From NCBI GenBank assembly GCA_033032175.1, contig CM065314.1:1426001-1490000 (forward strand): DNA of 64,000 nt. The letters run 5' to 3'. The notes below the pieces were generated by a model. That model saw nothing but the letters and a program-made list of their open reading frames with translations. It had not been told where the DNA came from and did not search any database. Position numbers and translations under genes: made by a program. Origin of the DNA: Saturnia japonica (Eukaryota; Arthropoda; Insecta; Lepidoptera; Saturniidae). This document shows, piece by piece, positions 30,222-42,287 of the stretch. Position 1 is the first letter of the stretch, and the number at the start of each line of letters is the position of its first letter.

Positions 30222-31524
30222 CAAGGTGTCCAGAAAGGGTATCGGGTATTTGTAAGTTCAATGAAACAAAAATTATTTGTATGCAATAAATTTTTTTATT
30301 GATTATTATTAGCATATGAATTGGAGAATTATTTGGAAAAGATGATGTTATCCAAATGATGACCGTTACGTTGCTGGCACTCTTCTAAACGGAAACGAAG
30401 ATTGGCGATAAAACGTTGACACATAGCTATCGATATTGCTGCCATTTCAGACCTGATGTTTCGCTTTAACTGGGTTAGATTCGTCGGATTGTTTTGATAA
30501 ACCTTACTTTTAAGGTATCCCCATGCAAAATAGTCAAGCGGGCTAAGGTCGGGGCTTCTGGGAGGCCAGTTGATGTTACCCCTTCGCGAAATGACTTTAT
30601 TAGGGAATAATTCGTTAACAACTTCCATTGAGTCATTTGAGGTACGGCAAGTGGCCCCATCTTGCTGGAACCACGTTCTTGAGTTGAAACCTGCAAACTC
30701 CTGCAACTCTGGGACCAAAAAATTTCGCAACATATCGCAATAACGGTCACTATTCACATTAATTGCTCGGCCTCGTTGATATTCATGAAAATAAGGACCA
30801 ATTATGCCTTTAGCAGACATAGCGGCCCAAACAACGACCTTCGGGCTATGCAGGGGTCGTTCATGCTTTCGTCTCGGATTCTCCACTGCCCAGTACCGAC
30901 AATTCTGCTTATTAACATGACCATTCAGGTGAAAATTTGCTTCGTCACTGAACAGTATGTTGTTAAAGTTGTTAAATCGCTGCAGCATTTCGTTCGCAAA
31001 ATTCAGTCGATTAGCATAGTCCGTATCCTTCAATTCTTGAACCAATTGAATTTTATAGGCTTTTAGATGTAAGTCTTTCTTTAAAATCGAATGTAAAGAT
31101 TATTTTTTGATGTTCAATGCTTGGTTTCGCTTTCGGATGGATAAAGACGGATTTTGACGAACCGACGCCTCAACTTCTTCAATTGTTTCTTCATCGCGAA
31201 CTGAACGAGGACGACCAGAGTTTTGAATTTTAACTGTCGCACCTGTATTCTCGAACATCCTGATCCATTTCCTAATGCTATCGTCACTTGGCGCGTGGCG
31301 TGTACGATATTCCGCACGATAGAGACGTTGAGCAGTCACTATTGAATCACCATTACGATAATACGCTCGTACGCAAAATGCGCGATGCGTCCCCGAGTAC
31401 TGTTCCATCGTGACTAAAACTCCACAAAATGGCGGACGCCACGAACCCCTCCCCGCACCCTTTAGACGCCCCGTTTCGAATATGGCGCGAAAACAAATAC
31501 CCGATACCCTTTCTGGACACCTTG
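30222..31524 (-). mobile_element. Complete mariner-type transposon (DD41D, rosa-like), 1303 bp
   Basis: Perfect 32-bp terminal inverted repeats (30222-30253 and 31493-31524, beginning CAAGGTGTCCAGAAAGGGTA) are bounded by the TA target duplication (30220-30221 and 31525-31526). One transposase frame on the minus strand fills most of the element. Identical termini and a nearly intact frame point to a fairly recent insertion. The catalytic spacing (next entry) assigns it to the DD41D group of Tc1/mariner elements, typified by rosa. Confidence 0.95.
30329..31408 (-). pseudogene. Mariner-type (DD41D) transposase, one in-frame stop
   Basis: The 359-codon frame is broken only by TAA at 31100-31102; reading continues in the same frame on both sides. 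The N-terminal 102 residues form the helix-turn-helix DNA-binding part (RAFCVRAYYRNGDS, DDSIRKWIRMF, and a GRPRS hook). The C-terminal part holds the DDE/D fold: ILFSDEANF (first Asp), FQQDGAT (second Asp) and SPDLSPLDYF (third Asp). I count 41 residues between the second and third Asp. All three acidic residues are present, so only the nonsense codon between binding and catalytic regions prevents a full product. Restart at the 31045 Met would lack the DNA-binding part. Confidence 0.93.
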
Positions 31525-31526
31525 TA

Positions 31527-33560
31527 TTATAAAACAGCTATTCCAACACTGTACTTACATAACGAACAATAACGGACTAACGCATCGGAGACAATTAATT
31601 TCACATAAATAGGGATTAAAAAATCTTTAAAATCGATTTTTTAGGTTTTTAAAGTGTCGACAATGCGCATGTGCTTGTTTGCCACCATCGTGGTATTAAA
31701 AAAAAAAACAATATTTTTTTAGTAAATCTAATTTTAATGGCAAAAATTATCGTTAGGCATTTCAAAGACCAAGTTTTTAAACTGGGGCTAACAACATTAC
31801 GCTTAAACAACTCTATCCAGTGGATTATTAGGTATAATTACGAATGAAAAATAGATTTAAAAAAAATCGTCTATAAATAGCAATTGTGTACTTCATCCAC
31901 ACATCTATAGTTATAAATGAAATGTTAGGTAAGTATATGATTTTTTATACAAACCCGTTTGCATATAATTATTTGCATAATAGAAAAAAGCACCATAAAA
32001 ATAACCAGTTTCTCTGATTTGAGCAGTTATTTAACGCCGAAATCCTTGTTTATTATTATAACATTAAATTTAATTTTTAAAATGGCGAACACATTTGTAG
32101 GGATTGGGATATTATAGTAGTATTATATGATTAATAAAAAAGTAAATAGCTTATATAGCGTTTAAGAAAAATTTAAACATGAATGAATTTTGATATATAC
32201 TTACTGTTTACTAATTTGTGAAATTTTGTTGAATGGTCTAGGCTAGGCTAGGAGTAAGTGGTGCGCGGTTTGATAGCGTGTTTAGCATTTCTCTGGCTTT
32301 ACACTTCGGCACAATCGATGGCCCAAAATATATCCGTTTAACGTGTGGATTGGAAAAATAACGTTGGCCCCAAATTGCCAACGGCCAATTGCCCATTGGG
32401 GACAATGTGTGTAGCCGGCTTTAGTCTATATGGAGCGTTGCCTTTGGATCGTGGTCTCCAGCTTGTGTAATACCAAAAATATATTTTAATGGGTTTAATA
32501 GTTCAGTTCAGTATATTATATAATATAAAATTGTATTTAATGTAAAATCTATAAGTAGTTAATTTTTAATAAAAAGAATTACCTATTTTCATATTTCAGG
32601 TAAGAGCCCGATTTTATTTCGCAATATTTATACTGATAACAATGTATACGATGTATAAGCATTTTAAATAGTTATTGTGTATTTAAGATTAAGTTAGAAT
32701 TAATAGCGGTCGAAAAATATAATTAAATGGATGAGATTCAATAATTTTCTTTTCTTTATTAATAATATAAAATCCTTAATGAAATATTATTCTATGGAGA
32801 CAACTAATAAGGAAGTGATACGTTTTGAAAATTCTAAGAAACTCCGTGAGTTCCGTAGGTAATTAGGGTCAGATCATTTGTTAATGCGCGACCGCACGAG
32901 CTAGCTAGCTGGCACTTCAGGCTTCAGGCTGATTCTCTGTCGTTAATTACTTACCTTTCAGTGTGCTTCGGTAGATGAATTTGAGAGCCACTCTTGTTTC
33001 TAGGCACACGGTGATACTGTCTTCGATCCTGTTGTCACATGGGTGATATTATGTTCAAACAAATACCTTATAGCTCACTTTAAACCAACTAACAGTAAAT
33101 AAGTAGTAAGTACGCACTAAAATTACATAACAACATGAGATAAGCGTTTAAAGAGCTGAATATTTGTTGTGAATGAATGTGACTGGGTGTGCCTCACGGT
33201 TTACAATTTTGGATAGGATTTTTGTCGAAATCAGTTCTGAGTGTTTACATCGTTAATAGATATCGCTACTTACACACTTTTTATTATGAAAGCATTCTTT
33301 GGTACTGGCATTTGGCTGATAGATGTCGTTATTTATATGATACAAATTTTCACCACATCTTTTCACCCTTAGTTATTGAATTTGAAAAAACTTTGGTTTG
33401 GTGAAATTACTGAAAAACGTTGCTACAGAGCAGAGCCCTGACTAAAAATTTACTTATCAAAAACTTTACCTACGAAAAAATGGAAAATCGTATACCTACA
33501 ATAGCATGTGGGTAGTGTTGAAGGTTTGGCTCTAAGCCAACATACCAATATAGTTATAAG
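31527..33560. other. Noncoding DNA
   Basis: No gene is supported. Around 32330-32420 there is a short, partly self-complementary GC-richer patch (TTGGCCCCAAATTGCC then TTGCCCATTGGGGAC) that looks like the decayed end of a DNA transposon, but no partner end was found. Confidence 0.45.
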
Positions 33561-33562
33561 TT

Positions 33563-33925
33563 ACTAGCTGTGCCCGTGGCTACGCTCACGTGGACTACAG
33601 AATGCCCGCGCGAATCTTGCTCCGCCGCTCCTGGCTATTTTAAAGACAAATATAGTTTAACATATCTCTTATGGTTTACCCAGTGTAAGTCATTCAAGCG
33701 CCCGAATTGATTCACCATGACCAGTTTTTTTATTTGTGCGGAATCCTAATTCTTTTTCTAAATTAAAATAAAAGTAGCCGAAGTTACTACCCTATATCAT
33801 CAGCTATCTATCAGTGAAAGTCCCGTCAAAATCGGTCAAACCGTTTCGGAGATTGCCCGGAACAAATACACCGACAGAAAGCCAGACAAAAATTTTAAAA
33901 ATTGGTGTTTTGTTATATGTATCGT
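33563..33925 (-). repeat. LINE-tail family F, inverted copy
   Basis: It starts ACTAGCTGTGCCCGTGGC on the plus strand and contains AAAGTCCCGTCAAAATCGG and CCGTTTCGGAGATTGCC, the reverse complement of the 11195-11425 copy. The ACTAGCTGTGCCCG start is a very common lepidopteran repeat end. Confidence 0.78.
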
Positions 33926-34265
33926 ATATACTTTCATATACATCTATTAATAAACGATTATTTTGACATTACAAACGGACACTTCAATTTTATTAATTGT
34001 ATAGATGACACACACATAAATAAAAGTGAATAACGTAAACTTTATACCGAGAAGCCTCTCAGCAAAATTCCTATGAGTAAAAATATAGAACGTAGACATT
34101 ACATAAGAGCTGATAATATAGTGTAACATCGTAACGTAGGCGAGACGAGCAGCGAGACGTCACGCGTCACACAGGAGCATTGTTTAGTGTGGTCGACTTA
34201 TTGAGGTTTTCACGATTCGATAGTTCGAGCGAGAATGTTACTTTCACGTCTGAAGAGAGAATGTT

Positions 34266-34612
34266 GTTTTTTTTTTTCTGACAATCTATAGGTACTGTCA
34301 GCCATAAGGGCTTTGGAGCCTCAGACTGTTTTTACAGCTTCACCGTGACTTGGGGGCGAGCATTTAAGGCGCTCAGCTGCCAAAGTAAAGACAACTCGCT
34401 CAAGGGTGCCAAAGTGGCCGTACCTCGGCTTGGGCGGTTGCCGCGATTTCAATTAAGTGGCGATCTGGTCAATTCCCTATCTGTAAATTCGAGCTAACTA
34501 ACATATACATATATACATGTTCCCCATCTTCTGGGAGGAAGGAAGGAGACATGTGTATGTGTATAGTGATCTGAAAGTATTTCTACACTAACTACCGTAA
34601 CAAAAACGAAAC
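34266..34612 (-). repeat. Poly(A) retroposon family R, near-full-length copy
   Basis: Poly(T) on the plus strand is followed by the whole family order: GGGCTTTGGAGCC, TTTTTACAGCTTCACCGTG, GGGTGCCAAAGTGGCCG, TTCGAGCTAACTA, CTGGGAGGAAGGAAGGAG, TTTCTACACTAACTA and CCTTACAGAACCT. It is colinear with 24948-25336. I did not find a matching target duplication. Confidence 0.85.
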
Positions 34613-34639
34613 TTTCCCTTACAGAACCTACCTTTATAC

Positions 34640-36330
34640 CTACCTACCTATATATATCCTATATATAACCTACCTTATATACCTTTGTGGTATGCACATA
34701 TATATGTACATATGTGTGTAATGTTTTTATGTGGGTAGCTAAGAGTTGTACGTGCAGTGTCACTTGTATCGCGCGGGCGCCTGCCTGACTCAAGGGTTTC
34801 ACACCGAGGAACGGACTTAGGCTAGAGTTGTCGCTAAAGAGGGTGGACGTGGCGGGTGTGTGGGAACGAACGTGTTAAAAAGAAACGTCGTCAGAACTGT
34901 TACAGCAAAGTACGTCTGTCTACGTAGTGCAAGGACTTCATTGTGATTTGCTATTCTAATGCCTAAATTTATTTTGACAACCGCTAACCAGACCCCACAA
35001 AATTTTTCCTCCGAAAAAGAAACAAGTAAAGTTTACAGGAGTTTTATTAGTAGAGCTTGTTAAAAAAACTAATAAACCATTGAAATTAGTATAAACAATT
35101 AAATAATTAATTCATGATAAATTATTGAAGTAAGAATTCCTTTTGAATTCAAATCACACCATCTCATAGAATAAACTACGAACAAAACGTGATAATTAGC
35201 GACCGCTACACTCGTTCCTCGAGACGTTTTTTACAAGACCATAGAAACGGGATGCTTGTCCGGGCTATCACGGGATGCTTACCATCCCCTAAGTGTTCAA
35301 AATTCGCATATAATACTTCTCACACATATAATTCTTTTGAAGTACCTATTTCGTTTCATAACATACTTATGAATGAACATACTTCGCATTTTTGCTTTTC
35401 TCCATAAAAAGTGAGATAATATATGATATGGAAATAGTTGAGACAACGATCGAAATAAGATTTTAAAATATGGACTCTGCGCGACCGCCGAAAATCATGA
35501 TCCCGTTTTCCTTAAGAAATATATTGACGGAAAATACAGTTAGAAGATTTTGTCCTCCTCCCAGTAGAAGAAATATTGGCATGCATACACCGCTTTCGAG
35601 GATTTGGTGTTAGCAACAATGAAATGGTTGATAAACATTGTACTACTTAATACTTATTACATATTAACTCAATGTTGATAAATGACCAGATCATCACGTT
35701 TTTATTCCATAATAAGAAGTAGCATTACAATTATAAACTAATTATTAATAATTTTCAAGATTCTAATTTGAATTAATTTCTTTAATTATACTATCCATAT
35801 TGTTCTGATTTCTATAGTCATTATATTAATTTAGTGTAAGTTAGGTACTGTAATGAAGGTAATTTAATTTAATGTTAATTCCGTTTTAACATTTTTCTAG
35901 GTATCTTTTTATGTGGCTTAATTTTTATTGAAAATATTATTTAAAATTACTTACTTAATTTAGTTTTTGGCGGAATCTTGTTCTCATGTTATAGTTTTGG
36001 TGGCATTATGCGCGATAAGTACATTTTGCTTGTTGTGCACAACTAAAGTGAATTACTTATAAACAATAACTAGATGTCTGAATTTTAAGTTGCCACTAAA
36101 ATTGAACTATAAAATAAGTCTATATTTTACTACAAAATAACTTTACATTTTACTTTGTATATAGCTTTAGGATTATCTATCAAAGACAGTTATCAATATA
36201 AAAAAAAACGCCTATCTAGGTATACTTGGAATGTAAAACATTATCTAAATGCAAAGTTTCATCCAAATTGTTGGAGCCGTTTCCGAGAAACCAATTACAT
36301 ATACTTATATATATATATACAAGGATTGCT
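34640..36330. other. Noncoding DNA
   Basis: A GC-richer patch at 34740-34870 (TATCGCGCGGGCGCCTGCC, GGTGGACGTGGCGGGTGTG) has no convincing frame or splice signals. The rest is AT-rich. A weak family F fragment lies near 36250-36300 (GGAGCCGTTTCCGAGAAACC). Confidence 0.4.
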
Positions 36331-36339
36331 CACTTAATA

Positions 36340-36485
36340 TAATAAGATTAAAAAAAAATCCGTCTGACTACACTGTTAGTCTTAGCGCACTAAAAACTAG
36401 AGCATCAGACGGCTTTTACAGCTTCACCGTGGCTTGGGGGCGAGCGCGTAAGGCACGCAGATGCGAAAGCATGGGCATAAATATA
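36340..36485 (-). repeat. Poly(A) retroposon family R, partial copy
   Basis: It contains CTGACTACACTGTTAGTC, GCTTTTACAGCTTCACCGTGG and TGGGGGCGAGCGCGTAAGGC, colinear with the reverse complement of 24948-25336. Confidence 0.78.
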
Positions 36486-36739
36486 TTCAAAGTCCTGATC
36501 AATTTTATCAGTAATGCAGAGTGACTAAGTAGGATGTTTGAATTCCATTTTAGCACAGATTGAACCAAGCCATTCGATATTTTATGAACAAGGTTTACAA
36601 GCGATTCTCTGCTGCATTTCGCAGTACGTAATATCCGCCAGATAAAAGATATTGCCAATACTAGGTTAGGTTACTTCACCTACTTTCATAGCTTAATGTC
36701 TTACGGTATTTTGCTGATTTAGATAGGTACCATATTTAT

Positions 36740-37325
36740 ATTACAAAAGCGGGCAATTCGTGCAATTTACAAACTGAGACCTCGTGAATCACTAAAAAAA
36801 CAAATTTCAGGAATGTAATATCTTAACTTTACCCTCCCAATACATCCTTGATAACTTAATGTATATTCCTAAAAAAGTTAGTCAAGTTAGATATTGTCAA
36901 AGATCAGCACAATGTTAATACTAGAAATAGAAATAAATTAGTCATACAATGTTTTAGACTAAGCAGGTCCAATAAAAGTTTTTTAGATAATCCGTAATAG
37001 TGTCGGGTTTTTTAATAAGATCACAAAGCACATTACTGATTTACCAGACAACAAGTTCAAAGACCATGTCAAGCAAGTTTTACTGTCAAAATGTTATTAT
37101 AGGGTTGATCATTTTGTGAATGATAGTGATGTCTGGAAGTGACTCCTTCTCTTTGCATGCACTAAATTATTATTAATGTTTTATATTAACACTTCTGTAC
37201 AGTTGACAAAAAAAAGGATAAACCTGATCGAGGTTCTTCTCGATGTCAGGGTGTAGTGTTTGACTTTCATAAGTGCCTTCTTAGGGCCTAAATTGAATAA
37301 AGATTTTTTGATTTTGATTTTGATT
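36740..37325 (+). pseudogene. LINE family L 3' end, copy 2 (RT C-terminus, 3' UTR and tail)
   Basis: From 36744 it reads QKRAIRAIYKLRPRESLKKQ, a conserved block after LINE RT domains. After several stops and shifts comes ITDLPDNKFKDHVKQVLLSK, YYRVDHFVNDSDVWK and a TGA at 37140-37142. A 3' UTR with TTCTTAGGGCCTAAATTG follows, then AATAAA (37296-37301) and a GATTTT repeat tail to 37325. This is the most complete of three copies and shows the true 3' end of the family. It is not functional. Confidence 0.83.
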
Positions 37326-37329
37326 ACAC

Positions 37330-38120
37330 GGTACACCACCTCAGCAACAACGAAAACCACATGACTTCAAGTAAGTAAATGTTAGAATTTCAAAAAGTAA
37401 TCTTGAAACTAGCTACTAAGCATTATTTTCTAAAAATTAAATGTTGTCTTGCCTTATTGGAGCCGGTTTTAACTTAATCCTTTATTCAGAAAGCCGGTGT
37501 TATGTTTCGCTGTCAGTGGATAAATTAAAAATGTTTAGTTATTTGAGACAAATAATCACGCTACATCAATATTAGTATAGGTACGTGTAACCTTGTAACG
37601 CTGTATTATAATTAATTTAGTTAAGATACAATAATAACATTATAATAATTTGTTCAAAAATTTCCTAAATAATATACATGAATCATAATATAAATAAATG
37701 TATATTATATGCGAGTATAATAAAATATACGTACAATCACTTTTAATTTTTGCCTCAACAGGCTAGTTTAGCTATAAAGATAAGTTTAGCTGTAATCGAA
37801 GGCCCAATAAAAATTATTGTCTCTTTACGTATCAAAGATAGTAATTTAGATTAGTCTAGTCAGGAATGTCGTCTGTAGCCTGAAGTCTTAACATGGTTAG
37901 TGAAAAAACAAAAACAAACTTTCTCAATAGACGCATTGTAAGTTGAAACATTAAACAAACTTAATGGAGAAACAGTCCTTGGATCTTAAAAGTTATGTGT
38001 AATGAAGACTTTATAAAAAACTTGTAAATGAAAGAAATATATTTTGTAGGAAATTTTCTTTAATAAAGTAGGTAGTCACAGTTATATTTGAAACGACCAA
38101 AATTTGTAAAAGAATTTCTA
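37330..38120. other. AT-rich noncoding DNA
   Basis: I see nothing gene-like and no clear repeat beyond low-complexity AT sequence. Confidence 0.45.
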
Positions 38121-38149
38121 AAGGTAAACTGTGAAAACTTTTCATATTA

Positions 38150-38310
38150 AACTATGACGTTTGTATCCGACGGGACGCGGGAAGCGGGCTAGCGTTGCCG
38201 CTTCGTGCAACCCAAACAAAACACGGACGGAGCGGCAACATCGCGCGAACCGATGTGAATCGATTCCCTCCCGCCGCGCGACAACCGACAGGTCTTGCAA
38301 TAGTGACTAT
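38150..38310. promoter_or_regulatory. Isolated CpG-rich patch
   Basis: About 150 bp of GC- and CpG-rich sequence (GACGGGACGCGGGAAGCGGG, CGGACGGAGCGGCAACATCG, CCTCCCGCCGCGCGACAACC) stands out in AT-rich DNA. It has no long ORF. It could be a promoter or noncoding first exon, perhaps for gene 3 twelve kilobases downstream, but this is only compositional evidence. Confidence 0.3.
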
Positions 38311-38624
38311 CTGAAAGCTTAATTACCGTAAATTACCGATTTTTTACTTTCCACTAATTGTATACGATTATTTACATGTATAAATATTTGTCTCAATATT
38401 TTTATGAATATTTAACTAGGTCTCGCTGGCTGGTAAATTAATATGATTGATTTTTTTATATCAAATATGATTAAATCAATATAACCTCTGTAAATATTAT
38501 AATTTTCGCTTCACTTAAATTTACTCTATAATGAAACAAATTAAGGGTTATTTTGAATTATAATGGCTCAAATGCCACTAGGTGAACACGTGAGGTAAGA
38601 GATTTTGCTTATGAAATATTTACC

Positions 38625-39190
38625 TCATCATCATCATTTCAGCCGCAGGACGTCCACTGCTGAACATAGGCCTCTCCCATAGATCTCCAGAGCGACCGAC
38701 CTTGTGCGGCCTGCACCCAACGGCTCCCAGCGACCTTTATTATGTCGTCTTTCCATCTAGTGGGGGGCCGTCCTACGCTGCGCTTTCCGGTGCGTGGTCT
38801 CCACTCGAGAACCTTTCTGCCCCAACGGCCGTCAGTTCTCCGAACTATGTGCCCCGCCCACTGCCACTTCAACTTGCTAATCCTTTTGGCTATGTCGGTT
38901 ACCTTAGTTTGTCTACGGATCTCCTCATTTCTGATTCGATCTCGTAGAGAAACACCAAGCATAGCCCTCTCCATAGCTCGCTGAGCGACCTTGAGCTTTC
39001 TTATGAGGCCCACAGTGAGCGACCACGTCTCTGTGCCGTATGTCATCACTGGCAACACACACTGGTCAAAGACTTTCGTCTTAAGGCACTGAGGTATTTT
39101 GGACGAGAAGACGTCGCGCAGTTTCCCGAACGCTGCCCAGCCGAGTTGGATTCGTCGACTGACCTCTTTTTCATCTACTATGAAATCAAT
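38625..39190 (-). mobile_element. RTE non-LTR retrotransposon, 3' end, 5'-truncated
   Basis: On the minus strand the frame begins near 39185 and reads EKEVSRRIQLGWAAFGKLRD, FDQCVLPVMTYGTETW, KLKWQWAGHIVRR, GRPPTRWKDDI and WRSMGEAYVQQW, the conserved C-terminus of RTE ORF2. It ends with the RTE 3' tail GGCCTATGTTCAGCAGTGGA followed by TGA repeats at about 38625. The C-terminal frame is open for some 180 codons, which suggests modest age, but the RT core and endonuclease are absent. RTE insertions are usually 5'-truncated like this. Confidence 0.93.
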
Positions 39191-39194
39191 AACT

Positions 39195-39980
39195 TACCTA
39201 TAAATGAAATACCTATTCATGTCAAAATAACATGCCGTTAGAAATTGTTACTTTTTCCCACTTCCAGTGTTTTTATCGAACCGGTAAAGACAGGTTATTT
39301 ACTGCAATTAAAAGCAAAAAGTTTTATCCGTAAATTGTAATTTTTTATACGTAGTTTCTTAAAACGATCGGAATGGGCTTCTGGCATTTTTCCCACGATA
39401 TTTTAATGTATATCATCAAATTTTAAAGTAAAAAGCGCCGGATATTTTTCGAAAGTTTAAAAGTTTATTATGTACAGTAAAGATAACTTTAAATTAGTTA
39501 AACGAATTGCGGGTGTTAGACCTTAATTATTATTAAAAGTACGTATTTGGTGAAAAGATCTGATAAAGTATTCTACTTTTACAGAGGCAATAGGCGAGGA
39601 AATTTATTTACTTTATTACTTTACCTATCTATAATTTACGCTTTGTCCTAATTCAAAGTCCTTTGCGAAAAGACTTGAACACCTCTTAATTATTGTCTCT
39701 ATCTATCTTATCTTTACAGGTTTCTTTGGATACCTTCACGTATTTCCTATTATAATTTACCTATTATTTATTATTACCTATTTAAAATTTATTTCCCTAC
39801 AGTTATTCCATTTTTCATTTATCAAAATACTTTACTCTCGTTAAACCGATCCAGGTATGTTAACATACGTTACTTTTTGGTGTAAAATCCTTATTAAATC
39901 GGAAAATAATACATAGCATATAATTCACGGTTTAGAATACATTGTGCTTACAAGTTTTAGTGTCCATAGTGCCTTGTGTA
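39195..39980. other. AT-rich noncoding DNA
   Basis: I see nothing gene-like or repetitive in this stretch. Confidence 0.45.
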
Positions 39981-39981
39981 T

Positions 39982-40169
39982 TAAGACCTGCGCAGATGAG
40001 AGACAATCCTTGGGGCACTTTTTTGCCGTCAAAAATAGATCTTTAGGAACTGCGCGGTTTGTACGCGGTACTTTTGTACGTCGTATGCGATATGATTCAG
40101 TTCTAAACGATCTATTTTGACTAACAATAAGGTACCCCGAGGACTGTCCTTCGTCTGCGCAGGCCCTTA
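39982..40169. mobile_element. Fold-back MITE, about 185 bp
   Basis: The two halves are imperfect reverse complements over about 65 bp each: CCTGCGCAGATGAGAGACAA against CCTGCGCAGACGAAGGACAG, then a GTCAAAA(A)TAGATC pair, then TTTAGGAACTG against TTTAGAACTG. The centre is a short GC-rich loop with TACGCGGTACTTTTGTACG. The 83-codon minus ORF is a product of the palindrome, not a gene. Confidence 0.82.
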
Positions 40170-40274
40170 GTTTCAATTAAATTTGTAGCGGGTTTGGTCA
40201 TGTTAAAACGTGTCAATTCGTGTGCTTAGTGCATAATTATATGAAGTCAAGAATGCTTATTGAAATAGTATGTA

Positions 40275-40500
40275 GGTACTACTCGTGCGCGATAAGTTGC
40301 GACCTGAGCGCGGTGACGTCATTGTCGGGTCCTAGTATAGTGAACAAAAAAAGCACACAACTAACTTAGTATAGTAAGAGACTAAAAAACCTATATTAAA
40401 TAATGGCGTTGCGCGCTGTACAATGCGGGTGTCATCGGCGAAGCGGGTGGGGAGTCGCATTCCGCGCGGGTCTCAACTTATCCAGCACGAGTAGTAACCT
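40275..40500. mobile_element. Second fold-back MITE, about 220 bp
   Basis: Terminal inverted repeats TACTACTCGTGCGCGATAAG (from 40277) and, from the right end at 40496, TACTACTCGTGCTGGATAAG, followed by GTTG and a similar GC-rich block. The interior is partly GC-rich (GCGAAGCGGGTGGGGAGTCG). It lies only about 105 bp from the preceding fold-back element. Confidence 0.8.
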
Positions 40501-42230
40501 GCTATTAAGCAATTTTTGGGGCTTATCAAACTTCTATAATTACGTTCATTGTATAGTTTAGGTGAGTTTATTGCTCATACTTTTTCGACTGGAAGTAATC
40601 AAACTGGGGTGATTTTGAAGTTTCGATAGAATGATCGCAATATGTGGACAGCTTTAAAAAAAACTAACAAGTACTTTACTTTCTTTTAATTTTCTTCATC
40701 CAGTCCAATCTATACCTATACTACTATAATAAACAGTTAAATGGGAGTTTTTTACGGTATCACAAACTGGCTTGTAATGGTTTTTGTGTTTTATTTATAA
40801 AGGAGACGGGTATTTCTGGGCACAGAATGTAATTAGTTGAAATATGGTTTATAAAATCGAATATATTTTTGTTTTTAAAATCGTACAATTTCATTAAAAT
40901 TCACAAACAACAAAATAAGTAAACTAATAACTTTATGAGATAATAAACATAACCCTTTTTTAATATTAATCCTACTTCGAAAATAATGTTTATTACATGA
41001 CTTCGCTTTTACGAAATATCCTAAATCTCTGCTTTTAGATTGCAAAAACATCCGCTTAATTTTTAGTAACTGTTTGATAAAGCATTACCTATTAATTTAC
41101 ATCGTTTACATATTTTTACTTCTTTTTTTTTTACCCAGGCCCATGTCTGTATGAAAGAGTATCCGTCTCCTTTGTATTGTTTGACTTTATGTTGTGTAAT
41201 ACGGATGGTATTTTGCATAATAAAGCTTGGGTTTCTCACAAAAACTGCCTAAAATGTTGTAACATCCACCATCTTGTTGGAATACTGAACACATTACAGG
41301 ACAGAACATTCTATATTCACTTGATAATGGATAAAGAACTTTATAGTTGTGAAGTCTATTATGCATTCGTTGACGAGGTCGGAAGCTAGGTTACTAGTAT
41401 ATAAGTATAGCGTGCGAGGTCGGAAGCGGTTACTAGTATACAATAATTCTCCTTCAAAGTAACACTAGTTGTTGAGAACGTTTGAAAAGAATCCTGACGA
41501 TGTGCCTAATGAAATTACTATCTAATACAAAATGCGTAGGGGTTTATCCCTCAGCGCAATAGTGAATCCGGACTACGATGAGGGGCTACTCGTTGATTTG
41601 TCTCGTCTTTGTCGGTTAGAATGGTCGTCAATGCGTCACTCATTGTGCTTTCATCCCGCCCGGGTTCCGACTGCGGACGCTGTGAAGCTTTTCAAGAAAG
41701 GATTTCTATTTCTATTGTTGTTTTTATACAATGTTAGTCAATGTAATGATTCATATTGTCGTGGTAGGTGCAACAGCTCGTGGGTAAATAAACCATATTT
41801 TGATTTATAACAGTCTTGTGACTTATCTTTGAACTTTAACTGTATGCAAATATCAGTCTAAATAACTGTAGTTGAGAGTCGATATCAATTTTAGATGACC
41901 TGTAAAGACACACTTAAAAGTGTTAGATTAAATGGCGTGGTGATTTTCTCAGAAGAGTTAATTCTACGAGCAGAAAATCTAGTTGTCTCATCAACCTTCC
42001 AAGACTATTCTGGACGGTGAAAACTTCAAAAGTTGTAGTTCTTAAAATGAAAATAAAGATTTTGTTTACATCGTCCACAATGAACACAATTAACGTTACA
42101 AAATGAATTCTATAATAAAACCTAGTTACAGCTCTGCTCAGAGCCCACCTGTTACTTAGAAATTAACAACGGACGCGTCAAGATAATTCTTAGTAAAGTT
42201 TGTCATTAAACAAAGGTTATCAGATTTCGT
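40500..42230. other. Noncoding DNA with a local duplication
   Basis: No gene is supported. A block at 41177-41230 resembles 930-1000. At about 41371-41442 the segment CGAGGTCGGAAGC followed by GGTTACTAGTATA occurs twice, 47 bp apart. The 92-codon ORF at 41532-41810 has mixed composition and a hydrophobic run (GFLFLLLFLYNV), but no recognised domain or splice context. Confidence 0.45.
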
Positions 42231-42234
42231 CGAC

Positions 42235-42287
42235 TCACAGCACAACTAAAGACACGTCGCATCGCGTCGCGTCGACAGATCCAGGTA
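42235..42287 (+). other. Possible noncoding exon with donor CCAG|GTAAAG
   Basis: A short CpG-rich block (ACACGTCGCATCGCGTCGCG) ends in ATCCAG|GTAAAG, a good donor. Gene 3's coding exon at 50220 has an acceptor and so needs an upstream leader exon on this strand. This is a candidate by signal and composition only. Confidence 0.25.

Noticed and set aside
41532..41810. 92-codon ORF with a hydrophobic run, possible small secreted or membrane protein
   Set aside because: No recognised domain, no splice context and no compositional contrast that would separate it from chance.
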